Made by a program: the position numbers and the translations under genes. Positions 25,409 through 36,908 of a DNA stretch of 64,000 nt are shown in pieces. The notes beneath the pieces are model-generated. The model had not been told where the DNA came from, did not search any database, and saw only the letters and a list, made by a program, of their open reading frames with translations. The number at the start of each line of letters is the position of its first letter. The first letter of the stretch is position 1. Source of the DNA: Acridotheres tristis (lineage: Eukaryota; Chordata; Aves; Passeriformes; Sturnidae); contig CM072894.1 of NCBI GenBank assembly GCA_037013685.1, positions 11,237,449-11,301,448 on the forward strand, read 5' to 3'.

Positions 25409-28400
25409 GCAACCAGCGCACGCCTGCTCACTTACATCAGAAAGGAAACAGCAACCTGCCAACCTTTATGATTTCCTTAAAAATATTTTGGTTTTTTCCC
25501 TAGGAATAACTTCTGCTCCAGGCAAAACCCTCAAGCCTGTTTGTAAACACTCTCGAGAAGCACAAGCTTAGAACACTTTGGAGTGCTACAATATGAATGT
25601 TTTCAGAGATAGTGAATGCATATCTTTGCAATTTTAAAACTGTTGCTTTCTAAAATGTTTCATGAAGTCTCCCTTACCTTGCAGTATGGATCCCTTCCTG
25701 TTGAAAATTCCAACGTAATTATGAACAAGTCCACCACTAAAATCACAGCTTTACTGGACACGTGTAGCAGCTTACCAAAATATGGCTTTATGACTTTCTA
25801 TCAGGTCAATAAGTTGTAATCATTGAAAGAAAAGCATCTCACCCCAACAACGTGGTTCAACAAAAGCCCCTGAGCAAACTGCATCCAGCTGCACTCACGT
25901 AAGGAAAGCAAACGAGAAGCAGAGTTAAAATTTGAGCTTGAGGGCTGTACAGCTGTCTTTGAGATGCTGTGAGTTTTCAGTTTTCTCTAAACTTAAAGGG
26001 ATGATCTGTGGGAGCAATGAGAGCGGGATATGTTATTTTTAGAAGTCAAGAGTGAAACAATCCACTATATCCAGCACAAAAGAATTTGGCAGCAAATTAG
26101 AATTTGAGAGCTCTGAGTATCTTCCCCAGGCTGAGTCTGCGGATTACTACATACTGTAATGTGTTTTAAGTCACAAACCTTTCCCTAGAATTTTAAATCA
26201 TTTAAAACAAACAAACAACAAAAACCCCCAAACAACAAAACAACCACCAAAATCCACCAAAGATTGAGAAAAAAACCCAATACAAATATACACAAATTCA
26301 CAAAAAGTAACTGAATGCCCATTGTTCCAAGGTCTAGCAAAGAAAAGAAATTGTCACTGTGGTACAGGCAAATGTAGGAGTTGCAAATGGCATGCAGATT
26401 GAGACTGAATTCAGAGCAGAATTGCAGATGTTACTTTGAATTTCCCAGCTTTGGTAGGTGCAAACCAGACATATGATGTTATTTCTTTTTAGCCCATAAG
26501 AGAAAATGTTACATGCAACGGAAATCTATTTCAGACAGCAGTGTTTCTTTAGCAGAATGGGATTTCTGTGATGCTTTGCTTTGCTCCATCTGCTTCTAAT
26601 TATTGCTCAATTCAAACAGCTATTTCTGCATTGACTTGCAGGAATCTCAGAAGGCACCTTCTACGTAGGCAAGAAGCATAGCCCATAAATAATTTCAAAA
26701 AGTATTAAAGAGGGGAAGCTTCATAGCTTTTCATTCCAATCTGACTATGTGGTATTTAAATAAACCTCTGTGGCTTTCCAGTAACATAGTAGGAACTCCC
26801 AGGTGGCAGGGCTGGGGGAAGAGAAGGAGGAGAGCACTAAACATACTAATGAACATGTAATTAAGAAAATGGGCCCTCATTCCCTGCAGAGACTCCATGA
26901 GGAGGTAACTTATTTGAACTGCTGCGTTCTGGTTCCCCTTCCTCCATGGAAGGAAATCAGCTGAATATCTCTAGTGCCAGTCACAGTACCAAGAGAGTGC
27001 AGTCAATCCAGGCTGACACTAAGGTAGAAATAATAGTTTGAAAGCAAGTGATTTAAAAAAAAAAAAGAGGTAAAGGAGAGCATTTGATGCTGGTCCACAA
27101 ACCCCAGGATCCCAGTTTCTCAGGAGAGCTGTCTGTAAGCATTGGTGCTAGCTCTCTGCCCCTTGCCCTTAAACAGCATTGCTACACTGAAATGCAGTTC
27201 GGTCACTGCAGCCTGGGGGCCCCTGTGCAAAGGGAAGTTCTCCACATCCATCTCCAGGGATGCAGCAGGCAGTAGCCCTATACAGCAAACCTTCAGGTGT
27301 CCTGGAAGCAGAAAAGTGGGTCTCTAAGCATGTCTGCGACCAAAGGAAGAAATAATTCTTTGTAACAGTTTTAATGTAATTGTGGAAAACAGGGGTTCGT
27401 TTGTGCAAGCCCATTAAGTAGAAGGAAAAGTAATTAAAATATTTGTTTCATTTCACCCTAAATTCCCTAAATTTCACCCTAAACATAGGATGGTAGCAGT
27501 GATTTGTAATTTCAGCATTCATGGGAGGAGACAGGATTTTGTAAACAGAGGCTTAGGAATTCCTCAGCCTCTTTAGACATCTGGCAGATTCTGTATTGAA
27601 TAACAGCTCTTCTTCCCTTGTTTTCTAAGCTTTGGAAACCACTTGTTTCTGGAGGCTGCACTCATCTTTAGTGAGTCTCAACCAGGCAAAGCTAAACCAT
27701 TTGTTTGAACATCAGGCAGTGGCTTCTTGCCTGTATGATTGTTAGATGGTAGAACCATATCCCAACAGAGACGACAAGAGTCCCATTATTCCAGCCATTT
27801 AAAATTAAGCTAGTTACACCACTATCATATGGAATAGCAGGACCTAAAAGAGAATGGGTCTTTCCCATCTCTTATTTTGGGCTAAATCCAAGTCTTCTTC
27901 CTACATAAACCGAGACTGAGGCTTTGATGAGTATCCTGTTCTTTCCATTGAAACAAGTGAAAACTCAAACAGGACAAGTGCAAGCCTTCAGTTTGTGCAT
28001 TAAAGAAGATTTAAAATATAACCTCAAACAGATGAATCTATAGAAAGACAAAATTTAACCCAGGTTGGGCATGAATGACAAAAGACATATCATAATGCAT
28101 CTGACCACTGCAGCACCTCTCACAACCAAAGGGTATCAACAGGAGAGTGATCACAGCAACCAGCCACTATGTCCACACCAGCAGCAGGGCTAGAAGCAAA
28201 ACATAATTCAGTGTTTAAAAATATTGTGGCACCATTTGCAGCGAGCTGGAAAATTTATGCACAAACTTGAGAAACTTGGCTGTTTTTCATTAAAGTTTTA
28301 CGTACCACAGTTAATAACAGCCTTACATTGCTAGAGCTGCACACAGAAATGCTCCCTGGTAAGAGACTGCTTGCCTTGATGGCAGCTGAAAAATGAGACA

Positions 28401-29829
28401 GCTCTATGGAATTGGCTGCCTCAAGGAAGGACAACTAGTATTTTTTAGTTTTTCTGCAGACTTTTCTGCAGGGTTTTGTAACTGTGCAGCTCCTTCAGGA
28501 AGGACATAGAGATCAGGTGTTAGCATTTGTCTTTGGCCTCACAAACTGAAGGGGGTTTTATAGAAGGCGGAATCACACAGAAGGAACAAAATCACTGGGT
28601 TTTGGAGGAAAAGGGATGTCTGATAGATAGTCCAGACTAGGTCAAGGATTCATGGTGTGGACAAGAGGCCTGAGGGAATATAGTTCTGGGAAGGGGACCT
28701 TCAACCACAAACACATTAGTCAGCTTCCTAAAAAACATTGCATGGTTATGAGAGCAACTAGGTAAGACTGTATTTATTTTTGCTCAGAAACAGAATTATA
28801 AAGCAAGGAGTGACTCTGCTAGAGACCTTTGCATACCTGTGAGTCATTTTCACAGACACTGGCAGAAGCTCAGGATAAGCTGAAGCATCCATGAGACTGG
28901 GACTCCTGCACAAACCAAGAGAAGGTGACCAGCCCAGGGAGCCTGGGCAGTCCTCCTGGTGCTGCCAAGGCTGATATATCACATATCCCAGTGTACAAAG
29001 AATTGGCCAAAATCAGCTACAGCAGTCTAGAAAGTGTCTAGCCAACATACTACATCATAAAAGTGCTTCTGTACTTTTTAAGATTTAACGGATCAGAAAG
29101 TAAGTTTGTGTGTGCCTATGCTACATCAGATTTACAGATTTAGTAAAGCAATATCTTCCTCACTGATGGAAAGAGGATAGCAGACACAAATGTCATCTTT
29201 TCCAACTGTTTCTGCAATCCTCCTGTCTTCATACTGCAGTATGCTGCATCCAGACATAATGGTGACAGGGTCTAGCTGGTAATACTGCTGCCAATAGAGA
29301 ATTTGTCTTGTTAAAAAGGCACCTAGCCTAAGAAGCTGACATAGGGAGGGATTTCCTGGGTTCTATACCAAAGGATTTCTGCAGCCCTAAAACTGAGAAA
29401 GCAGATTTAAATCACCTTATAAAAACAGGGGATTTCAAAGTATCATGAAAGGGTTAAAATGTAACTGATGTCCTCAATGAACTGCTGAGTGGGGGATGAG
29501 CAGATCAACTTTAGGTTTTGTTTTCTTATTCATGGATCTTAGAGATAAAGGCAATCATCAGCCTGATAGCTCATCCTTGTGACTGCTTTCTAAAGTTTCC
29601 CCCAGTTTTACCATAAATGTGGAAGACAGTGCTACTTCCCTCTATCCTTTGGAATACTAATTCATAAACTAATAATTGTTCTATAAATCCGTGATGCAAA
29701 GGGCTTTTACCTTTCTCGCTGTGGGAAGCCGCATCCCTTCTTGCAGCATCCCCTTTCCCTTTGTCACCATATGCTCTTTCCAATAATTTTCTTATGTCTT
29801 CCATTTATTTTCAAATTAAGGATTTCGTG
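25409..29829. other. Intergenic, no gene recognised
   Basis: I see no gene here. It is unique DNA with one A/C-rich low-complexity tract at 26204-26284 and a run of A at 27054-27066. Open frames are all below 90 codons and have no recognisable features. Confidence 0.6.
26204..26284. repeat. A/C-rich low-complexity tract
   Basis: This is an 80-bp run made almost entirely of A and C on the plus strand (AAACAAACAAACAACAAAAA, then CCCCCAAACAACAAAACAAC and similar). It may be a decayed retroposon tail or simple-sequence expansion. No target-site duplication was recognised. Confidence 0.7.
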
Positions 29830-30180
29830 GTGGGGGGCAGGGGTTTGCTTTTCCCACTCCCTGCCTATGAAATACGAGGCTCTCCCGCTTCATTACAGAA
29901 AGACTGGATTTCTTTGATGAGCTCAGACAAGATGTAATTTAGACTAATCTATCAAATTGATAGAAATGCAAACAGATATAATACTGTGAACTTATTTTAT
30001 TTCTAATTATGCAAATAATTATGTAAAATAGGCAAATGTATAATTTTCCCCCAGGCTCCAGGCATTTCTCCACTAAGCTTTGGGGAGTGCAAATTTTGAT
30101 GTTCTTAGCTCAATAGCCTGTCTGATCATGTAAGGCTGTATGTAAGCATGCTTCAGAATGTCGAGGTTAAAAGTGTCATA
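29830..30180. promoter_or_regulatory. Candidate upstream enhancer with octamer/homeobox palindromes
   Basis: It lies about 2.7 kb upstream of the FZD7 CpG island. It contains a perfect inverted repeat CTATCAA-A-TTGATAG (29949-29963), an octamer motif ATGCAAAT (30009-30016) embedded in the near-palindrome TAATTAT-GCAA-ATAATTA (30004-30021), and a CTTTGATG TCF-like site near 29912. The clustering suggests a POU/homeodomain-responsive element. Conservation is not testable here, so confidence is modest. Confidence 0.35.
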
Positions 30181-32720
30181 AAAGTTATTTACTAAAAGTA
30201 ACTGGGAAAATCTCACAGCTCAGGCGGTGGCACGGGGACTTTGGCAGTGCTGGTTAGCAGGACGGCAAGTGAGGTGCGGTCCAGCAAGTTTCTGTGGGTG
30301 GGAAGGACAAGGGGAAGCAATGGCCTTTGTTCTTCTGACGGCAAAGAGGACTGAAAGCTTTGCAACAGATAATCTGAAAATGTTCTCCCTCAGGCACTCA
30401 AAATAAGTGGTGGGGCAGGGAGGGGGTGTTTTGTTTTGATTTCCCTCCCCAGATGGGAAGAGTTTTCTATCAGATGGGATAGGAAACAAGGAAAATTATA
30501 TTGGCACCACCTAAGGAGGCTTTAAAACAGCAGGAAAAGACATCGTGTAGGGATGCCACTCCTCACTTTGACTTAGTTTGGAAGCTGAACTGGATTTATT
30601 TTTAAATTAGTAAAAAGACAGATAATTGTTTGCTCCTAACAATTCCTCCCTATGCCAGTAGTCTAGTCAGATAGCTCCAGAGCTGGTATCAACACGGAGA
30701 CTGTAAATTTATTCTGGAATCTAGGACTTGCCAGGACTTTGCTTGTGAAGGTTTACTGCTGGTAACATGCCGTGTACTTAGAACATTAGCAGTTAGGAGA
30801 TTTTTAGAGAAAACCTTTTGAACTGCTCTGTGGTTGCAATAGACAACTTGTTAGATGCTGTAAAGTCTTGTGCAGCATGTTTGTTCTGGGTGACTGATAA
30901 CCTGGCTGCTGTGCTTACTGTGCTGATGAGGATCCCTCCTGTTGTGAGGAAATTTAAGTCATTTTGCAGACTGCTGTTTGAACTGTAGCTGATGGTACTT
31001 ACAGAAGTTCTGGATTCTTTGGACTAACCTTTGCTCCAGAATAATGAATTTCGCTGCTGCTTTTTTTCCCCCTTTTTCTTTTCTTTTCTTTTCCTTCTTT
31101 CCCTTCTTTTCCTCCTCTTCATTGTCCCCTTAAAGCTGTCAGGATGCCTTAGACTGACTTAGGAGTCTGGGGTTTTCTTACACCATAGTGTGCCATTTTG
31201 AGGCAACTGCCATTGCCTCTCTCAGTGATTGTTTCCCATCTCCCCATGGGTCTAAATAGAAAAAAGATCTTGGAATTTGGTAACATATCCAAGAGACTTT
31301 CTTCATTCATCTTAGTAAATCCTGTTGCACATTCCTGCCATCTGGGATGACCTAGCAGCATCATTCCGTGTGATAAATTTACTCTCTTCTCTCCCTAAGA
31401 AATAATCTAGGACATAATTCTTCTTTCTTTCTGCCTACATTTTCACTTCCCCCTCCCCTTTTAAATTTGTCCCATGGGTGGTTATTTAGGTGAAGAGTAT
31501 CAAAAGCCTTCTTAGTCATAAGGCATAGAAAAGCAAGGAATTTAGGTAAAACGCCTTAAAAATTGAAAAAGTGAAGTTACTCTAAAGCACTCTCAAGCAG
31601 CTCTAACTGAGAAAGTAGAAAAGACATTTCTTTTCCAGAAGGAACTGTTGCAGCCATGACTAGCTAGTCCTTCCCGTACGTATTTTTTATATACACAGTA
31701 TTATTTTTAAAAACATCTCCATTAAGAGGAGTAAATTTATTTTAGCAAGCCTGTTTATAACTGTCAACTCCTCTTAAGAAATGTAACAAAAGCTGCAGCA
31801 CCGTGGTCTTGTTGGCATGAGGACACATTGTTCATGAGCAGTAGAGGATATGGAAAACATTTGTCCAACAATTGCTGTTGGAGCTCCCTGAGCCAAACTC
31901 TGCTCTCTTTAGCTGCCCTGGAGGATGGTACCATTGGTGTCTTTGCTTGGCTGTTAACAGAACAACAAACAATCCCGAGCAAAGGAGTAAAAGTAAGAAT
32001 TTGAGTACAGCAATTCGAGGGGACCTCTGCCCTCAAAGGGAAGGATGGGCTAAGTTGAATAATACTTGGCTCAAGCCTGTCTGCGAGCACAAACTCTCAT
32101 GGGCCAGTGAAGCAGAAGCAGGCCTTGTTGCAGAGCTTTTGTCAAGCACACTCCTTCTGTGCTGCCGAAGACATGCTCTGCCCGCACAGTGGCTGGATGG
32201 TCCCAGCTTCCTGTGCTTTGGCTATGCTGCAAACCCCACATTCCTGTCCTTAGCAAATGTATGCTGGTATCTAGTTCTAGATCTAGTTGGCCTAGCACGC
32301 CAGTAGCAGGGCTCTCTCAGTTTCTCCCCGGCAGGCAGGGTGCTTTCACAGAGGAACTCACGGTTTTTCACTGTTTAATTGAGTCTCCTAAAGAATCGCA
32401 GCAGTGCAAATAGGGATTTAAAATTGCTCCTCTTTGCTTAGGTAACACTGGAAGTTTCAAAAAAAGCTGCCTTCCTCCAGCTAGGGCTTAGATCTGCATG
32501 AATAAAGCGTTTATTCTGCCAGCAAAAAGCAACGGTCATGCTGCGATAACAAATCAAACCCCCCACGCTGGGGAGGTGATGGCGCACAGACACGAACATC
32601 CCAACTACGCAATAGGATCATTCTGCAAATGTACCCGGGCGTTTGGTTTGGGGGTTTTTTTCCTTACTCTATTTTTTTTTTCTTCCTTTTTAATAACTCC
32701 GGGCACAGGCAGCTGTTCGC
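30181..32720. other. Proximal upstream region of FZD7, no gene
   Basis: No protein-coding gene is recognised. The region holds the polypyrimidine tract at 31060-31120. Open frames such as the one at 31872-32306 (144 codons) lack domain features. It is probably promoter-proximal flanking DNA of FZD7. Confidence 0.55.
31060..31120 (+). repeat. 61-nt uninterrupted polypyrimidine tract
   Basis: Every base from 31060 to 31120 is C or T, with a near-mirror-symmetric core of TTTTC units (TTTTTCTTTTCTTTTCTTTT) followed by CCTTCTTTCCCTTC-type sequence. Mirror-symmetric homopurine/homopyrimidine tracts can form intramolecular triplex (H-DNA). It sits about 1.7 kb upstream of the CpG island. Confidence 0.85.
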
Positions 32721-32723
32721 ATT

Positions 32724-32730
32724 TTCAAAG
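32724..32730 (-). promoter_or_regulatory. TCF/LEF-like site at CpG island edge
   Basis: TTCAAAG on the plus strand is the reverse complement of CTTTGAA, a TCF/LEF core. FZD7 is reported to respond to canonical Wnt signalling, so a site just upstream of the promoter is plausible. A single 7-mer is weak evidence on its own. Confidence 0.3.
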
Positions 32731-32917
32731 CCTGCTCAGAAAGCAGCCAGTTAATTTTAGTTTGCTCGGGCCACCCTGAGCGAGCTGCCTGCCCCCCCCC
32801 CCGCCGCCTTCCCGGCTGTGCCGGGCAGCGCGGGGGGTGGGGGCCGCGGGAGGCTCCTCCCGGCCCGGCGGGGATGGGAAAAGTTGTTCCCAACTTTTTT
32901 CCCCCGGCGCGAGCTCC

Positions 32918-33250
32918 TCCCCCTCCCCTCCCCCAGCACGGCCCCGCCCCCCGCGCGCGGATTGGCGGGCGGGTGCGGCGAGGCCCCGCCCCCGGCGCGG
33001 TTTGTGAATGGGGCCGGCGGCGGGGGCGGGGCCCGCGCGGAGCTGCGCCTTTTTTGTGTGCCGGGGCGGCCGCGGGCCGGGAGCCGCGGAGCGGGCGGCG
33101 TCGGCGGAGCCGCGGGCGGAGCGCAACGAAACGAGCCGAGAGACGCACGGCTACCCCGGACGCACAGCCCGCAGCGGCGTCCGTCGGGAGCGGAGCCCAG
33201 CCAAGCCGCGGGGAGGATCGCGCAGTAATTGGATTTTGAAAGTTATTTAA
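32918..33250 (+). promoter_or_regulatory. Probable FZD7 core promoter
   Basis: The segment contains GC boxes of the Sp1/KLF type, CCCCGCCCCC at 32942-32951 and 32984-32993 and GGGGGCGGGG at 33022-33031. It has an inverted CCAAT box (ATTGG, 32961-32965), a potential NF-Y site. A TATA-like TATTTAA lies at 33244-33250 in a short AT-richer patch inside the island. Five C-runs at 32919-32952 would give a G-quadruplex motif on the minus strand. The transcription start cannot be fixed from sequence. It could lie shortly after the GC boxes, or about 30 bases after TATTTAA. Confidence 0.55.
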
Positions 33251-33617
33251 GCCCCGAAGTAAAATACACGGCTCAGCCGGGCGCGGTAATAATCCATTTA
33301 GCCGTAACTCAAGTCCCCGGGGCCGTGCAGTCGTGCAGGGAGCAGCGCCTCCGCCTCGCCGCCGCCGCGGGACCCTGCGCGGAGCTGGCCAGAGCCGTCG
33401 CCGGGCTACGCGCGCGTCTCCTGTTTCGCCGCCGTTGCCTTCTCCGGGGAGAGCAGCTCCGGAAACTTTCGCCGAGCGAAGCGCCGCCACTGCTCTGCGA
33501 GCGCCGCCGCGTCGGAGCCGAGGAAGAAAGTCGTGGAGGTCCGCGCGGAGCCGCGTTCCTCCCGTCGCCGCGCTCCTGCCCCACCGAAGGGGCCCCGCCG
33601 CTGCCTTCTGGTCGCTG

Positions 33618-33650
33618 ATGCCCCTGGGGCGTCGCGCCGGCCGGCTCTGA
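33618..33650 (+). other. Upstream ORF (10 codons) in FZD7 leader
   Basis: ATG at 33618 begins a 10-codon reading frame ([10 protein letters not shown]) that ends with TGA at 33648-33650, 41 bases before the FZD7 start and in a different frame. It is the only ATG between 33011 and the FZD7 start codon. Its context is weak (C at -3, C at +4), so leaky scanning is likely. A short uORF at this distance would allow reinitiation and could damp translation. The feature is real in sequence; use in the mRNA depends on the transcription start. Confidence 0.5.
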
Positions 33651-33691
33651 AAGACTCCCCGAGCCTCCCCGGGCCCACGGCCGCCCCGGCG

Positions 33692-35413
33692 ATGTGGGCT
33701 GGAGGAGAATGTGGCGGAGCGGCCGCCGCCGGCTGCCCCTTGCTGGGGCTGGCCGCGCTGCTGGCCGCCCTGCTGGGGACCCCCGCGGGTGCCACGGCAC
33801 AGCAGTACCACGGCGAGAAGGGCATCTCCGTGCCGGACCACGGTTTCTGCCAGCCCATCTCCATCCCGCTCTGCACGGATATCGCCTACAACCAGACCAT
33901 CCTGCCCAACCTGCTGGGCCACACCAACCAGGAGGACGCAGGGCTGGAGGTGCACCAGTTCTACCCGCTGGTCAAGGTGCAGTGCTCGCCCGAGCTGAAG
34001 TTCTTCCTCTGCTCCATGTACGCGCCGGTGTGCACCGTGCTGGAGCAGGCCATCCCACCCTGCCGTTCCCTCTGCGAGCGCGCCCGTCAGGGATGCGAGG
34101 CCCTCATGAACAAGTTCGGCTTCCAGTGGCCAGAGCGGCTCCGCTGCGAGAACTTCCCTGTTCACGGTGCGGGTGAGATCTGCGTGGGGCAGAACACGTC
34201 GGATGCCCCACCAGGACCTGGTGGTGCGGCGGGCCGGGGGGTCACTGCCCATCCCACAGCTGGCTACCTCCCTGACTTTCTTACCCCACCACAGCCACCC
34301 TCCGGCTTCTCCTTCTCTTGCCCCCGGCAGCTCAAAGTGCCCTCTTACTTGGGCTACCGGTTCTTGGGGGAGCGGGACTGTGGAGCCCCCTGTGAGCCAA
34401 CCCGGCCCAATGGGCTCATGTACTTCAAAGAGGCAGAGGTGCGATTTGCCCGGCTGTGGGTGGGTGTGTGGTCCGTGCTTTGCTGTGCCTCCACCCTCTT
34501 CACCGTGCTCACCTATCTGGTAGATATGCGTCGTTTCAGCTACCCGGAGAGGCCCATCATCTTCCTCTCAGGCTGCTACTTCATGGTGGCAGTGGCCTAT
34601 GCAGCAGGCTTCTTGCTGGAGGAGCGGGTGGTGTGTCTGGAGCGCTTCTCTGAGGATGGTTACCGCACAGTGGCTCAAGGCACCAAGAAGGAAGGCTGCA
34701 CCATCCTCTTCATGATCCTTTACTTCTTTGGCATGGCCAGCTCCATCTGGTGGGTCATCCTGTCCCTCACCTGGTTCCTGGCTGCTGGCATGAAGTGGGG
34801 CCATGAGGCCATTGAGGCCAACTCTCAGTATTTTCATCTGGCTGCCTGGGCTGTGCCTGCTGTCAAAACCATCACCATCTTGGCCATGGGACAGGTGGAT
34901 GGGGATGTACTCAGTGGGGTGTGTTATGTAGGCATCTACAGCGTGGACTCGCTGAGGGGTTTTGTGCTGGCACCCTTGTTTGTGTATCTCTTCATTGGCA
35001 CTTCCTTCTTGCTAGCTGGCTTCGTGTCCTTGTTTCGCATCCGTACCATCATGAAGCACGATGGCACAAAGACAGAGAAACTGGAGAAGCTGATGGTGCG
35101 CATCGGTGTCTTCAGTGTCCTCTACACGGTGCCTGCTACCATTGTCCTGGCGTGTTACTTCTACGAGCAGGCCTTCCGTGGCACCTGGGAGAAGACGTGG
35201 CTCCTCCAGACCTGCAAAACGTATGCTGTGCCCTGTCCCAGCCACTTTGCCCCTATGAGCCCAGACTTCACTGTCTTCATGATCAAGTACCTCATGACCA
35301 TGATTGTTGGGATCACGACTGGCTTCTGGATTTGGTCTGGCAAAACCCTTCAGTCCTGGCGACGCTTCTACCACAGACTCAGTACCGGCAGCAAAGGCGA
35401 GACAGCCGTATGA
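33692..35413 (+). CDS. FZD7: Frizzled-7 Wnt receptor, complete intronless CDS
   Basis: This encodes a 573-residue seven-pass plasma-membrane receptor for Wnt ligands that signals through Dishevelled. A signal peptide (about residues 10-36) precedes a Frizzled cysteine-rich domain (about 44-164) with all ten cysteines at 53, 61, 98, 107, 114, 124, 128, 135, 152 and 164. N-glycosylation sequons are NQT (67) and NTS (168). A proline/glycine-rich linker follows, then seven membrane segments (about 254-276, 287-307, 336-358, 380-400, 424-446, 470-490 and 526-548). The Dishevelled-binding KTLQSW motif is at 551-556 and the PDZ ligand ETAV is at the C-terminus. I assign FZD7 over FZD1 and FZD2 by overall length (human about 574), the short linker, the conserved [17 protein letters not shown] junction, and the tail [13 protein letters not shown] at 33692 is the first in-frame ATG, with G at -3. 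The frame is open further upstream but only from non-ATG codons. There are no frameshifts or missing key residues. Confidence 0.97.
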   Translation: MWAGGECGGAAAAGCPLLGLAALLAALLGTPAGATAQQYHGEKGISVPDHGFCQPISIPLCTDIAYNQTILPNLLGHTNQEDAGLEVHQFYPLVKVQCSPELKFFLCSMYAPVCTVLEQAIPPCRSLCERARQGCEALMNKFGFQWPERLRCENFPVHGAGEICVGQNTSDAPPGPGGAAGRGVTAHPTAGYLPDFLTPPQPPSGFSFSCPRQLKVPSYLGYRFLGERDCGAPCEPTRPNGLMYFKEAEVRFARLWVGVWSVLCCASTLFTVLTYLVDMRRFSYPERPIIFLSGCYFMVAVAYAAGFLLEERVVCLERFSEDGYRTVAQGTKKEGCTILFMILYFFGMASSIWWVILSLTWFLAAGMKWGHEAIEANSQYFHLAAWAVPAVKTITILAMGQVDGDVLSGVCYVGIYSVDSLRGFVLAPLFVYLFIGTSFLLAGFVSLFRIRTIMKHDGTKTEKLEKLMVRIGVFSVLYTVPATIVLACYFYEQAFRGTWEKTWLLQTCKTYAVPCPSHFAPMSPDFTVFMIKYLMTMIVGITTGFWIWSGKTLQSWRRFYHRLSTGSKGETAV

Positions 35414-35431
35414 GACCCTCGTCCCCTCTGG

Positions 35432-35445
35432 CACACACACACACA
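35432..35445 (+). repeat. (CA)7 microsatellite
   Basis: Seven CA dinucleotides lie just after the FZD7 stop codon and are probably length-polymorphic. Confidence 0.9.
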
Positions 35446-36895
35446 TGCATACACGCAGAGGAGGCAGAGGAGACGGATACTCAGCACAGGAGTAGGGCAG
35501 TGGTTCCCTGAAGAGGGAGGAAGGGAGGCTTTTCCAAACTTTTTCTTCCTCACAGAAGGTTTGGGGAAAAATATCAAAATCATTGCATAAAGGATCAGTC
35601 AAATTATGTCCAGTGGTGCTTATGACCAGCTAAGTGGGAGAGGACTGAAAAAGAGGCCGCTGCTGGGACAGGAGAGTCCTTCACTCACAAGTCTCCTTAC
35701 TTCTCTCCTGCTACTCCTGTTGAGGAACAGAAACTCCAACCCAACTAAGATCATCTTGCCTTGCTTTGGACAAGAGGGAGGGGAAGCCAGATGTGCTGAG
35801 CCACCCCTGCCGTGAAGTAGCCAAATGCTCTCTGAACTGCCGGGGCCAAACTGCAGCGTGGGCAGGGTAATCCCGAGCCTGAGCTCGCTGCCTGCTCCTT
35901 CCAGCTCGGCGGAGCCATCACGTGAGTACTGCACAGCCGGCTACAGCCCGATCGTGTGCTGGGGAGATGCTTCTGTTCTGTCAGCTCACAAGTTCCTTTT
36001 TACCTCAGTGATACCTGTTGTAATGTTCTAAAGTAAAAATTTGGCCCTCAATCTGTTATTCTTGCTGCTGTGGGGAAGGAGGGGTTGGTGTTCCACACCC
36101 TGAAAAGAAATGACTTGTTGCTTTTCAGCAGAAGGCTTTTCCCCCTTGCCTTTGTTCTAGGAGACAAAGGGGGAAACAAAAGTGTTTTCTATGTAGAAAG
36201 GCATAAGCATGGGATTGGTTTTTATGGGCAAACTAACAAAAAGAAGTCGTTGAGGTTCACCCTTGGATGTGAGGAGCTCGCAGAAATAAACATTCCTTTT
36301 ATGAAAAAAGGAGGAGGCAGGATGTTTTCCTACCGTTCAATATGGGTCACTTTTCTAAGCTGAAGGAAATGCAAGATTTAGAGGGCAAGAAGAGCTTACT
36401 GAGAGCACCTGCCAAAACAAGAGCCATTAAAATATGTAATGTAAAGATAGGATTTTTTTCTTTCCTTTCCATAAACCTGTTTTCTCTCCTGCTTTGCAGT
36501 GAGCTCGCTGCAGGAAAAGTCAATACACAGCCGGTTTCTGGGGACAGAGCCATCATTTTGGCTCACGATGGACTCTTTGCCTGCTCCTCAGGTTCCCTGA
36601 GCTGCATGGCAATGATTTTTGGTGCAGGTGGGGGAGCTGGGGTTGGGGTTTAAAATCAAGCAGTTACTGCAAGTGAGGAGCCTTCTCATTTCATCTAAAA
36701 TACAGCTGGTTAAGTTTCCAGTGATAATGCCTTGGAAGGAAAAGCATTCAAAAATTTATCATCAAATGCATCGTTTTCTTTTTAAAATGTGACATTTTTC
36801 TATTCTGAAAATTTTTATGTTGACTTGTTCCTATTTTATTTTTTTGCATACTACTTTACCTTTATATTCACTGAAGGGTTGTTTTTATAAGTATA

Positions 36896-36908
36896 TGTGT
36901 GTGTGTGT
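36896..36908 (+). repeat. Short (TG)n microsatellite in 3' UTR
   Basis: About six and a half TG units are flanked by TATA on one side and TATTC on the other, within the FZD7 3' UTR. Confidence 0.85.

Larger units (their letters stand above)
32765..34400. promoter_or_regulatory. CpG island of FZD7
   Basis: A sharp rise in G+C and CpG density begins around 32765 and continues through the leader and the first 600-700 bases of the coding region, fading in the transmembrane-coding part. It begins next to a 12-base C run near 32792. The very long antisense open frame across 32690-34252 is a by-product of this composition. CpG-island promoters are usual for Frizzled genes. Confidence 0.9.

Noticed and set aside
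24749..25471. 240-codon plus-strand open frame with an 18-residue repeat
   Set aside because: Its second half is the minisatellite, its first half has no recognisable features, and other frames are equally open. No splice or promoter context supports a gene.
33533..33691. In-frame N-terminal extension of FZD7 upstream of the ATG at 33692
   Set aside because: The extension begins with GTG, contains no ATG and is basic and low in complexity. The ATG at 33692 is followed directly by a proper signal peptide, and the resulting length matches the family.
32690..34252. 520-codon open frame antisense to the FZD7 promoter and N-terminus
   Set aside because: It lies wholly in the CpG island, is made of Arg/Ala/Gly/Pro-rich low-complexity sequence, and mirrors the coding strand of FZD7. 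GC-rich DNA has few stop codons, so this is expected by composition.
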